A DNA stretch of 9,415 nt, taken from the NCBI GenBank assembly GCA_963627615.1, contig CAVGBV010000082.1, positions 1-9,415 of the forward strand, read 5' to 3'. This document shows, in pieces, positions 1 through 5,644 of the stretch; position 1 is the stretch's first letter; every line of letters begins with the position of its first letter. The stretch comes from Faecimorpha sp963627615. GTDB lineage: Bacteria; Bacillota; Clostridia; Lachnospirales; Bianqueaceae. The position numbers were made by a program, and so were the translations under genes. The notes under the pieces were generated by a model. It worked only from the letters and a program-made list of their open reading frames with translations, searched no databases and was not told the DNA's origin.

Positions 1-124
1 TCTTATCGGCGGTCTGCTTATAATAATACATATGCCCGTTGGTGTGGCGCTTGCGAGATAAGCTCCAGGAACCATACGAGAGGCACTTGGCGGTAACGAA
101 TAGAAAATAAATTACGGGAAACAA
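1..124 (-). CDS. Possible 5' end of an unidentified gene, running off the left edge
   Basis: A minus-strand frame opens at a TTG codon (122-124) and stays open for 41 codons to the window edge. An in-frame TAA lies just upstream. The start is supported by AAGGAGGG (132-139) seven bases before it and by a good sigma-A promoter at 148-176. A second TTG at 125-127 is an alternative start but lies too close to the ribosome binding site. The visible peptide begins MFPVIYFLFV, a short hydrophobic stretch, and continues basic and polar with a run of tyrosines near the edge. I do not recognise the family. The transcript could instead be a small RNA or a 5' leader whose gene starts beyond the edge. 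The promoter is more certain than the reading frame. Confidence 0.35.
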   Translation of the reverse strand, partial: MFPVIYFLFVTAKCLSYGSWSLSRKRHTNGHMYYYKQTADK

Positions 125-152
125 CAATATCCCTCCTTACGAGAGATATTGT
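124..152. repeat. 29-bp inverted repeat overlapping promoter and RBS (candidate operator)
   Basis: On the minus strand the arms are ACAATATCTCTC and GAGGGATATTGT around a five-base centre GTAAG. The twelve positions match apart from one G:T-type mismatch. The repeat covers the -10 box (148-153), the likely transcription start near 141, and the AAGGAGGG ribosome binding site. Because transcription should begin inside the left arm, the RNA would hold only part of the hairpin. A DNA-binding repressor site is therefore more likely than an RNA switch. This function is inferred from position and symmetry only. Confidence 0.5.
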
Positions 153-176
153 ATCACTATTCTGAATATTTTGCAA
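148..176 (-). promoter_or_regulatory. Sigma-A type promoter with extended -10
   Basis: On the minus strand a -35 box TTGCAA (171-176) is followed by exactly 17 bases and a -10 box TACAAT (148-153). TG one base before the -10 gives an extended -10 (TGATACAAT). This is close to the vegetative consensus. It lies about 60 bases past the stop of the DHHW gene and fires leftward into the partial gene at the window edge. No convincing terminator was seen between the DHHW stop at 235 and this promoter. Confidence 0.65.
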
Positions 177-234
177 TCATAAAATATTGGGCAGAGGGGG
201 TGATCCGGATAAAAAGAAAAATGTGTTATTTTAT

Positions 235-1341
235 TTACCGAAGTGTCTTGGCCAATGCCACATCCTGCGCAAAGTTTGGGATGTTATACAGCACCAGAAC
301 CTGTGTAATACCGTTTTCCGCAATATAATCAGAAACGGATTCTCTGAAGAACCGCAAATCGATGAGATGGGTTTCTTCATAATCATCGATCACAAACTGT
401 GCGAAACAATTGGCATAGGAATCCTTGAGAATCAAAAGCTTCCCCTCGCCGCCGCCCGAGACAACCGTAACAGACTGGTTTGAGTTCAGAAAAGCGGCAT
501 ACGGATCCTTACCGCGGAGATACTTCCGTTCATAGATACTGTCCGTCACATAACTTCCTCCGTTATAGCTGACGGCATGGCTCAGTGTTTTGTAGTAGGC
601 CGTAATAGTATCATAGGCAGCAAAAGGATCGTTCACTTTGTTGTAGGTCGTGCCGCGAAAGTCATCGCATAACACCTGGCTCTGCCAGGCCGAAAGAGGC
701 TCCGCCACTCTTTTCTGCGCCTGCATCCACGCGGCATAGCAGTAATACGCGCCAAGACTCGTATAGTGATGATCCGTTTTATAATAGATGTATTCATCCT
801 TGTGTTCCGAAAGGATATCGAACACATCCACCGTATCCAGCCCCTGCGCCGCCGCGTAGTCAAGCAAAGCCTTTTGATCAAGATTCGGCGCATAGGCAGG
901 CAGCTTATCGGCGAGAATCTGCGCCGCTGTCGGGACGAGCATGACCTGCATCGGAACGCCGTCCGCCTGCAGCGCCTCCGACAGCTTGACGAGAGCTTCT
1001 ATGTTAGATGAAAATTGTTTCGAGTCATATTCCGTAAAGGTATCGATCAGATATCCGTCCCTGGCGAAATAGACATTCGAAATCTCTGTTTTCCCACAGA
1101 GGCGCTCCACCAGCGTCTTGACAGTGATCCATCCATCCCGGAGAGGGAATTGATCGGATAGATAGCTTTCAACCTCTGTTCCCATTTTGCCGCTCGGGAA
1201 GTCTGCGAGTGAGACGGCGTCCTTTTGTGTTAGTATCCGCTTTTCGCTTTCGGAATAATATTGATCCGGCACAAGGAAGCCCGCGATTGTGGCCGCTGCC
1301 AGCATCAGGCAAAAAAACAGTGTGATGATTTTATTTCTCAT
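235..1341 (-). CDS. DHHW-family (AlgX/AlgJ-like) secreted O-acyl transfer protein
   Basis: A 368-residue protein with an N-terminal membrane anchor or signal segment (about residues 5-23) and the rest probably outside the membrane. Residues 189-193 read TDHHY, the Asp-His signature of the DHHW/AlgX group of SGNH-like proteins. KDSYAN at 306-311 carries the probable catalytic serine (Ser308), giving a likely Ser-Asp190-His192 set. In characterised alginate systems, AlgX/AlgJ-type proteins pass acetyl groups to a polymer together with an MBOAT partner. Here the MBOAT gene lies immediately upstream, ending 12 bases before this start, and its TAA stop overlaps the AAGGAGG ribosome binding site, so the two are translated from one message. 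The polymer is unknown. The family is well supported by motif and context; the exact substrate is not. Confidence 0.9.
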   Translation of the reverse strand: MRNKIITLFFCLMLAAATIAGFLVPDQYYSESEKRILTQKDAVSLADFPSGKMGTEVESYLSDQFPLRDGWITVKTLVERLCGKTEISNVYFARDGYLIDTFTEYDSKQFSSNIEALVKLSEALQADGVPMQVMLVPTAAQILADKLPAYAPNLDQKALLDYAAAQGLDTVDVFDILSEHKDEYIYYKTDHHYTSLGAYYCYAAWMQAQKRVAEPLSAWQSQVLCDDFRGTTYNKVNDPFAAYDTITAYYKTLSHAVSYNGGSYVTDSIYERKYLRGKDPYAAFLNSNQSVTVVSGGGEGKLLILKDSYANCFAQFVIDDYEETHLIDLRFFRESVSDYIAENGITQVLVLYNIPNFAQDVALAKTLR

Positions 1342-1353
1342 GCCTTTTCCTCC

Positions 1354-2556
1354 TTAAAAGCGAAAATACAGAAACGGATTATAAGAACCGCTGATGAGAA
1401 ACGCCACTGCGAGACCGGCGATCGCTATAAGCCCCGTCACATCCGCCGCTGTCGCCAGACCGGCGCCGCATCGATCACTGAGCTTACGGTAGATCCTGCT
1501 TGCCAATGGTGTCGCCGCAATAGCACACAGCACCAGCAGCGGCAGATAGGACAGGAGCTGATACATGGCCGTACTGCTGCAAAGAGCCGCTCCGCCAAAC
1601 ATCGCCTTCAAAAAGGTCCAGCCCTTGCCGATATCCTCATACGCAAACAGCACCCATCCCACCATCACACAGAGCAGCGTATATATATGCCTGACAAGTA
1701 CAGGCGCTTTCTTCAGCCGATTGAGCAGGAAAAACTTCTCGAAGATCAGGATTCCGCCGTAAAACATGCCCCAAAGCACATAGTTCCAGCTGGCTCCGTG
1801 CCAAAAGCCAGTGAGCAGCCATACAATGGCAATATTGCGAAGCTGAACCGCCAGACCTCTTCGGTTCCCGCCCAATGGGATATACACATAATCCCGGAAC
1901 CAGGTTCCCATAGAGATATGCCATCGCCTCCAAAATTCCGTAACACTTTTCGAACAATAGGGATGGTCAAAGTTCTCAAGAAAATCAAATCCAAACATTT
2001 TCCCGAGACCAATGGCCATATCCGAGTAACCGGAGAAGTCAAAATAGATCTGAAAGGCAAAGGCAAGAATACCGAGCCATGCGGAAANNNNNNNNNNNNN
2101 NNNNNNNNNNNNNNNNNNNNNNNNNNNNNNNNNNNNNNNNNNNNNNNNNNNNNNNNNNNNNGTATAGCTCATGGTCTGGAAGGTATAGAAGGAGATACCG
2201 ATCGGCAGAGGCAGATGCAAAAGAGGAATGCCACACCCAAAAACACTGTTGATCGTACGGATAAAGAAATCCGTGTATTTAAAGAAACCCAGAAGACCCA
2301 GATTGATGACCACGGAGATCAGCAGAGCGATTTTGGCCTTGGACGTTCCCCGATACTTCTCCACCGTCCGGCCGCAGCTATAGTCGAGTACGGTAGAGAA
2401 GATCATCAGTCCGACATAAACCGGTTCGCCCCACGCGTAAAATAACAGGCTAAACACAAAAAGAACCGTGTTTTTCGCCCGTTTCGGGACGAGAAAATAT
2501 ACCAGCAGCACGCAGGGCAAAAAACACTGGAGAAATGTCAGCCTTGAGAACACCAT
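1354..2556 (-). CDS. MBOAT-family membrane O-acyltransferase (AlgI/DltB-like), interrupted by an assembly gap
   Basis: A multi-pass membrane protein that moves an acyl group from a cytoplasmic donor across the membrane. The N-terminus (FSRLTFLQCFLP...) and C-terminus (SYNPFLYFRF) are both typical and present. Family blocks seen include PIGISFYTFQTMSY (118-131), QIYFDFSGYSDMAIGLG (169-185), EFWRRWHIS (207-215, His213) and TGFWHGASWNYVLWG (249-263). His253 in the last block is the expected catalytic histidine. A 74-N gap replaces residues 132-157. The deduced length is 400 residues, against roughly 460-480 usual for AlgI-like proteins, so the gap hides more than it shows. The ATG lies 3 bases after the stop of the DUF4358 lipoprotein gene, with AGAGG as ribosome binding site inside that gene's end. 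The DHHW partner follows directly. Confidence 0.95.
   Translation of the reverse strand: MVFSRLTFLQCFLPCVLLVYFLVPKRAKNTVLFVFSLLFYAWGEPVYVGLMIFSTVLDYSCGRTVEKYRGTSKAKIALLISVVINLGLLGFFKYTDFFIRTINSVFGCGIPLLHLPLPIGISFYTFQTMSYXXXXXXXXXXXXXXXXXXXXXXXXXXSAWLGILAFAFQIYFDFSGYSDMAIGLGKMFGFDFLENFDHPYCSKSVTEFWRRWHISMGTWFRDYVYIPLGGNRRGLAVQLRNIAIVWLLTGFWHGASWNYVLWGMFYGGILIFEKFFLLNRLKKAPVLVRHIYTLLCVMVGWVLFAYEDIGKGWTFLKAMFGGAALCSSTAMYQLLSYLPLLVLCAIAATPLASRIYRKLSDRCGAGLATAADVTGLIAIAGLAVAFLISGSYNPFLYFRF
2088..2161. other. Assembly gap (74 N) inside the MBOAT gene
   Basis: A run of unknown bases. The reading frame continues on both sides, but the flanking protein blocks (FQTMSY and SAWLGILAF) are normally separated by roughly 90-100 residues in AlgI-like proteins, not 26. 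The true gap is probably near 280-300 bases. Confidence 0.95.
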
Positions 2557-2559
2557 GGC

Positions 2560-3144
2560 TTATTCCTCTGGAACAACGGCCAGATTCTCCGGCAGCGTCC
2601 CGAATACACTCTGGACCGCCTCATCGATCTTGGCATACTCCGAAGCCGCCAGCTTCGCTTCCTCCTCCGCATCCTCACCGTCATAGGACGCTCCGGCGAT
2701 AATATAGATCACATAGTTGCCATTCCGATAAAGCCGGGCATTCAGGACCTTCGCCGTTCCAAAAGGATACTGCCGGATATAGCTAACCGTCTGCGAAAAA
2801 CTGTCATTGAGCAGACTCACCGCCTCATCCGCATATCCGTCCTTGGTCTTCAGGATGATGACCGTATCCAGATTCACACTGGAAATAGAATTCTGCTTAG
2901 CGACATAACTCTCAACCTTGCTGAGATCCAGCTGGTAACTATTTTGCAGCCATTCCTTTTCAATCTCTGTATCGCAGAGATCATTGTCCTTGCCGATGGC
3001 ATCGGCGATCTTCTGCTCAATCTCAGCCGGGGTAACAGTGATACTATCGCTGTCAACCTCCGTCGTCTTTTTATCATTGGCACCGCATGCCGCAAGGTTA
3101 AACACCATCATAAGGGACAGGAAAATCAGTGTCATTCGTTTCAT
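2560..3144 (-). CDS. DUF4358-type lipoprotein, first gene of the acyltransferase operon
   Basis: A 194-residue lipoprotein. The start at 3144 was chosen over an upstream in-frame ATG at 3282 because it gives a proper lipoprotein signal (MKRMTLIF... with lipobox NLAAC, Cys20) and has AAAGGAGT eight bases before it. The upstream ATG lies inside a terminator hairpin. The mature part has the pattern I associate with DUF4358: a VNLDTVIILKTKDG core (about residues 89-102), then a helix-rich segment, RLYRNGNYVIYIIAGAS, and an acidic stretch near the end. The biochemical role of this family is not known to me. Its place at the head of an MBOAT-DHHW operon suggests an accessory or sensing subunit on the outer face of the membrane. 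The gene is preceded by an element identical to one in front of the sigma factor gene. Confidence 0.85.
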   Translation of the reverse strand: MKRMTLIFLSLMMVFNLAACGANDKKTTEVDSDSITVTPAEIEQKIADAIGKDNDLCDTEIEKEWLQNSYQLDLSKVESYVAKQNSISSVNLDTVIILKTKDGYADEAVSLLNDSFSQTVSYIRQYPFGTAKVLNARLYRNGNYVIYIIAGASYDGEDAEEEAKLAASEYAKIDEAVQSVFGTLPENLAVVPEE

Positions 3145-3152
3145 CGTTCTAT

Positions 3153-3160
3153 ACTCCTTT
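3153..3160 (-). promoter_or_regulatory. RBS that fixes the DUF4358 lipoprotein start
   Basis: AAAGGAGT on the minus strand, eight bases before the ATG at 3144. It supports the internal start and hence the lipoprotein signal peptide. Confidence 0.8.
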
Positions 3161-3185
3161 AACAATTGATATGGTGGCAGCAGCC

Positions 3186-3210
3186 GGCGCTGCTCGTACG
3201 CTGCAGCGCC
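3186..3210 (-). promoter_or_regulatory. GC-rich hairpin in the 5' leader of the acyltransferase operon
   Basis: On the minus strand GGCGCTGC (3210-3203) and GCAGCGCC (3193-3186) form a perfect 8-bp stem around a 9-base loop. It sits between the promoter (3224-3257) and the lipoprotein RBS (3153-3160), about 15 bases past the probable transcription start. No T-run follows, so it is not a terminator. It could stabilise the message or help regulate it; no known riboswitch class was recognised. Confidence 0.5.
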
Positions 3211-3223
3211 ATCTCCTGCTTCC

Positions 3224-3257
3224 GTATATATAACGACTGAGAAAACAAAAATGTCGG
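3224..3257 (-). promoter_or_regulatory. Putative ECF-sigma promoter of the lipoprotein-MBOAT-DHHW operon
   Basis: On the minus strand CCGACA (3252-3257), 16 bases, then CGTTATATATAC (3224-3235). The same 18 bases with the same 16-base spacer occur upstream of the sigma factor gene. The layout resembles ECF promoters such as those of Bacillus SigW, which have an AAC-type -35, 16-17 bases, then a -10 starting CGT. The -35 half lies within the right arm of the preceding terminator. A vegetative promoter is less likely: the best TATATA would sit 19 bases from the -35. Confidence 0.7.
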
Positions 3258-3286
3258 AAGAAATTTGAATTTCTCCCGACATTTTT
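3247..3286 (-). terminator. Rho-independent terminator of the sigma/anti-sigma operon
   Basis: A near-perfect inverted repeat. AAAAATGTCGG (minus strand 3286-3276) pairs with CCGACATTTTT (3257-3247), and the stem extends inward through AGAAATT/AATTTCT with one mismatch. On the minus strand it continues TTTTTGTTTTC. It starts four bases after the anti-sigma stop codon. Its right arm also contains the -35 half of the next operon's promoter. Confidence 0.85.
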
Positions 3287-3290
3287 GAAA

Positions 3291-3908
3291 TTATTTTTTC
3301 AGGACCTCATAGGCCGATAGAACTTGATTCCTGTCCGCACCGTCCGTACCATACAGACAATAATTGATTTTTCCATTGGTCCAGATCAATTTTTGATACG
3401 TCATATCGGTTGTCTGCATCTCAAGCAGCCTGGCATTGGTCCGGGCGTCCACAATTTCCTGCGAAAGCTCCGTGCCGCTGAGTCCGGAGAAATCTCCCTC
3501 CTGTGCCGAAGCCCGCGCAAGATAGCTCTTACCATCCAGCCTGAACCGAACCTCCGCGATCTCACCGTCAATCAGCGCGTAAGAAACCTCCTGCGCCCCT
3601 ACGGGCGCATCCAATGTAATACCGATCTCCCGGAACGCTTCCGCGCTCTCTACTTCTACAAATGGATTGCCTCCCAACATACCGCCTTCCGCAGGATCCT
3701 GCGACGGCCCCACAGGAAGAAAACGGAAAAGGCCGATCACAATCAGGCAGAAACAGGCGGCCATCGGCAGTGCATATCGTCCCCATCGAATTCTAGGCTG
3801 TTCCGTTTGCGCAGCCGCTTTTCTCATAATATTCTGATGCATCCGCTCTTTCGCGCCGTCTTCCGGCTCAATGGCATCGATGGCCTTTTTGATTTTCTGT
3901 TCACTCAC
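3291..3908 (-). CDS. Membrane anti-sigma factor, DUF4367-like outer domain
   Basis: A 205-residue protein with a short charged cytoplasmic part (1-44), one membrane segment (about 45-65, ALPMAACFCLIVIGLF) and an outer domain of about 140 residues. The start is GTG at 3908 (GTGAGTGAA), overlapping the sigma TGA stop as GTGA. AGGAGGGG seven bases upstream supports it. This layout, coupled to an ECF sigma gene, is typical of anti-sigma factors that hold the sigma factor at the membrane until a signal arrives. The outer domain opens NPFVEVESAEAFREIGITL and later has YQKLIWTNGKINYCLYG, a pattern resembling DUF4367 proteins of Clostridia. No zinc-binding HxxxCxxC motif is present in the cytoplasmic part, so it is not a ZAS-type anti-sigma factor. 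The signal sensed cannot be read from the sequence. Confidence 0.85.
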   Translation of the reverse strand: MSEQKIKKAIDAIEPEDGAKERMHQNIMRKAAAQTEQPRIRWGRYALPMAACFCLIVIGLFRFLPVGPSQDPAEGGMLGGNPFVEVESAEAFREIGITLDAPVGAQEVSYALIDGEIAEVRFRLDGKSYLARASAQEGDFSGLSGTELSQEIVDARTNARLLEMQTTDMTYQKLIWTNGKINYCLYGTDGADRNQVLSAYEVLKK

Positions 3909-4399
3909 GGCTCAACCCCTCCTATCTGCCGTCGCAGCAATTCCCTTGCTTCCCGCAGGTGATTGCGGATGGTGGACGGCGGTTTCTTAAGCATAACGGC
4001 AATATCATCTGTCTTATAATCCATATAATAATGCAGATAGATGACATCTTTATATTTTACGGGCAATTTTCTGACGGCCTCCAGGGTCTCGTCTATCGGC
4101 ATGGCATTCTCCACCGGAATCTCCGGTTCCTCATCAATGGATGTCACCTGCCTGTGCCACCAGTGTTTCAACCGATCCTTACAGAGATTGATCGCTGTTA
4201 TCGTCAACCATTTTTTCTCATGATCCTCATCGTTAAAGGAAAAGTTACCCGTCAACACCTTGACAAACACATCCTCTGTACAGTCTTCCGCCTCGGCCTG
4301 ATTTTTCATATAAGTAAAGCAAAGTCTGTACACCAGCCTGTAGTTTCGTTCGTAGAATGCCTCAAACCAGCCGCCCGCATACTGCGAATCTCCCGGCAT
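3905..4399 (-). CDS. ECF-type RNA polymerase sigma factor
   Basis: A 164-residue sigma-70 family protein of ECF size with only the sigma-2 and sigma-4 regions. Sigma-2 (about 14-80) includes FYERNYRLVYRLCFTYMKNQAEAEDCTEDVF and WLTITAINLCKDRLK. Sigma-4 (about 104-157) includes LPVKYKDVIYLHYYMDYKTDDIA and the helix-turn-helix PPSTIRNHLREARELL. The start at 4399 (MPGDSQYAGG) was preferred to an upstream ATG at 4531. It has AGGAGGG seven bases before it, and the longer version would run through the promoter and into dpaL. It overlaps the anti-sigma gene by 4 bases, indicating coupled translation. An element matching that of the downstream acyltransferase operon lies just upstream, so it probably activates its own gene. 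dpaL ends 62 bases upstream with no obvious terminator, so some read-through is possible. Confidence 0.95.
   Translation of the reverse strand: MPGDSQYAGGWFEAFYERNYRLVYRLCFTYMKNQAEAEDCTEDVFVKVLTGNFSFNDEDHEKKWLTITAINLCKDRLKHWWHRQVTSIDEEPEIPVENAMPIDETLEAVRKLPVKYKDVIYLHYYMDYKTDDIAVMLKKPPSTIRNHLREARELLRRQIGGVEP
3916..3923 (-). promoter_or_regulatory. RBS that fixes the GTG start of the anti-sigma gene
   Basis: AGGAGGGG on the minus strand, inside the 3' end of the sigma gene and seven bases before the GTG at 3908. With the GTGA overlap it suggests that both proteins are made from one message in matched amounts. Confidence 0.8.
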
Positions 4400-4406
4400 A
4401 TATCTT

Positions 4407-4413
4407 CCCTCCT
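4407..4413 (-). promoter_or_regulatory. RBS that fixes the sigma factor start
   Basis: AGGAGGG on the minus strand, seven bases before the ATG at 4399 and directly after the CGTTATATATAC element. The leader would be very short, about 15 bases. Confidence 0.8.
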
Positions 4414-4447
4414 GTATATATAACGATTGAATCCGTATTTTTGTCGG
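4414..4447 (-). promoter_or_regulatory. Putative autoregulated ECF promoter of the sigma/anti-sigma operon
   Basis: On the minus strand CCGACA (4442-4447), 16 bases, then CGTTATATATAC (4414-4425). It matches the element at 3224-3257 in both halves and in spacing. The last five spacer bases also agree at four positions (TCAAT here, TCAGT there), while the rest of the spacer differs. The -35 half begins 14 bases past the dpaL stop codon. Confidence 0.7.
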
Positions 4448-4461
4448 CCTTTTTCTTGATT

Positions 4462-5571
4462 TTATTCTTCTCCGTCCCAGACAACTTTTTGGTAGTGCGC
4501 GAGATCCGTGGCCCCTTCCGTAGACAAACACAGGATCCTTGCATCCTTGTCAAGCCCCAGAAGCTTCCTCTCCTCACTGTATTTCATATTACGCATCAAC
4601 TCATAAAGTAGTCCGCAGGTTACTGCTCCGCTCTCCCCAGACTGGATCCTTTCATCCTGTCCACAAGGATTTCCCAGCACACGCATTCCTATGGCCGCAA
4701 TGGTATCTGGTACAGAGGCATAATACCTGGCGGCAGAGCGTATCTGCTGCCAACCGATACCGCAGGGTTCCCCGCATGCCAACCCTGCCATCATCGTCGC
4801 CAACGCCCCACCGACAGAATGGAGTTCTCCGTCGTCCCTGAGGGCTGTCCGATATATACAATCCGCCTGATCCGCTTCCACAATAATAATCTTAGGAGCA
4901 TCCTCTCCATAGTAATCTGTAAAAAATCCGCACATCGCCCCTGCCATCGCTCCCACACCGGCCTGCAAAAAGATATGCGTAGGCTTCTTGGGAAGTTGAT
5001 GGGTCAGCTCGATACCCATCGTCGTATACCCCTGCATAATCCAGGTTGGAATCTGTTCATAGCCCTCCCATGAGGTATCCTGTATCAGGAGCCATCCGTT
5101 CTCTTCCGCTTGCCGTCTTGCATAACGTACCGTGTCGTCATAATTCCATTCCGTGATGCTTGCCTTGGCTCCCAGCTTCTGAATGTTGGACAAACGTTCT
5201 ATGGAACTCCCCTTCGGCAGATAAATCACGCATTCCTGATGCAGCCTCTGTGCTGCCCACGCCACTCCACGTCCGTGGTTGCCGTCCGTTGCCGCAACAA
5301 AAGTACAGTTCTGCTGTTTCTGTTCCATACAGCGCTGAATGCAATAGCTGCCTCCCAGCGCCTTAAACGCGTTGAGTCCAAATCGTTGGCTCTCATCCTT
5401 TATATAGATATCTGATACTCCCAATAGCCCTGCGAGATCCTTCAGCGCGACAAGCGGGGTAGGCCTATATGACGGCAAAGTCCGATGAAATGCCGCCGCC
5501 TTTTCCGCTTCCGCTACCGTAAAAATCTTCTGAGCGTTTCCCAATGGCTTTCTCTCTATGAGTTGAATCAT
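4462..5571 (-). CDS. dpaL: Diaminopropionate ammonia-lyase (PLP enzyme)
   Basis: A cytoplasmic PLP enzyme of 369 residues that converts 2,3-diaminopropionate to pyruvate and ammonia. It follows E. coli YgeX/DpaL closely through most of its length. FGLNAFKALGGSY holds the PLP-binding lysine Lys70 (Lys77 in E. coli). ATDGNHGRGVAWAAQ holds Asp96 (Asp120) and DTSWEGY holds Asp165 (Asp189), both catalytic or substrate residues in the E. coli enzyme. QAGVGAMAG (203-211) is the phosphate-binding loop, and MAGLACGEP and SGESGAVTCG are also conserved. It is shorter than the E. coli protein (398 residues), mainly between Lys70 and Asp96. In E. coli and several gut anaerobes this gene sits in a purine or uric-acid breakdown cluster (ygeW, ygeY, hyuA, ygfK, ssnA, xdh); none of those is in this window. 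GGAGGTC lies nine bases upstream. A hairpin at 5610-5644 lies before it, and no strong promoter is visible between. Confidence 0.93.
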   Translation of the reverse strand: MIQLIERKPLGNAQKIFTVAEAEKAAAFHRTLPSYRPTPLVALKDLAGLLGVSDIYIKDESQRFGLNAFKALGGSYCIQRCMEQKQQNCTFVAATDGNHGRGVAWAAQRLHQECVIYLPKGSSIERLSNIQKLGAKASITEWNYDDTVRYARRQAEENGWLLIQDTSWEGYEQIPTWIMQGYTTMGIELTHQLPKKPTHIFLQAGVGAMAGAMCGFFTDYYGEDAPKIIIVEADQADCIYRTALRDDGELHSVGGALATMMAGLACGEPCGIGWQQIRSAARYYASVPDTIAAIGMRVLGNPCGQDERIQSGESGAVTCGLLYELMRNMKYSEERKLLGLDKDARILCLSTEGATDLAHYQKVVWDGEE

Positions 5572-5609
5572 TCTGTAGGTGACCTCCGTCCCTTTTCATT
5601 TTAAATAGG

Positions 5610-5644
5610 CAGGGCATACACACCCGTCGGGTGTATATGCCCTG
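5610..5644. terminator. Strong hairpin between the ileS-lipoprotein unit and dpaL
   Basis: CAGGGCATA/TATGCCCTG and ACACCC/GGGTGT form a stem of about 15 pairs with one mismatch and a tiny loop. It follows the lipoprotein stop (5660) by 15 bases, so it probably ends the ileS-lipoprotein transcript. On the minus strand it is followed by CCTATTTAAAATG, a weak T-run. On the plus strand it is followed by TTTTATTTT, a better one, although no plus-strand gene feeds into it. A partly leaky or bidirectional terminator fits best. Confidence 0.65.

Noticed and set aside
203..210. Perfect 8-bp palindrome ATCCGGAT downstream of the DHHW gene
   Set aside because: Too short to separate from chance; it does not form a terminator with a T-run and is not placed on a promoter.
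187..483. Plus-strand 98-codon frame near the left edge
   Set aside because: Mostly antisense to the 3' end of the DHHW gene, with no domain and no promoter.
1261..2445. Plus-strand open frame of 394 codons across the MBOAT gene
   Set aside because: It is antisense to a clear MBOAT protein, runs through the N gap, and has low-complexity basic composition with no domain.
3159..3212. 17-codon leader ORF (MALQRTSSAGCCHHINC) ending on the lipoprotein RBS
   Set aside because: Its GGAG directly abuts the ATG, which is too close for good initiation, and its sequence is mostly set by the GC-rich hairpin. The ending on the RBS is suggestive but not enough for a call.
3145..3282. Longer N-terminus for the DUF4358 lipoprotein starting at 3282
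   Set aside because: That ATG lies inside the terminator stem. The extension would also bury the lipoprotein signal peptide. The start at 3144 has its own RBS.
4400..4531. Longer N-terminus for the sigma factor starting at 4531
   Set aside because: The extension overlaps dpaL and the predicted promoter, has no sigma-like sequence, and ignores the strong RBS at 4407-4413.
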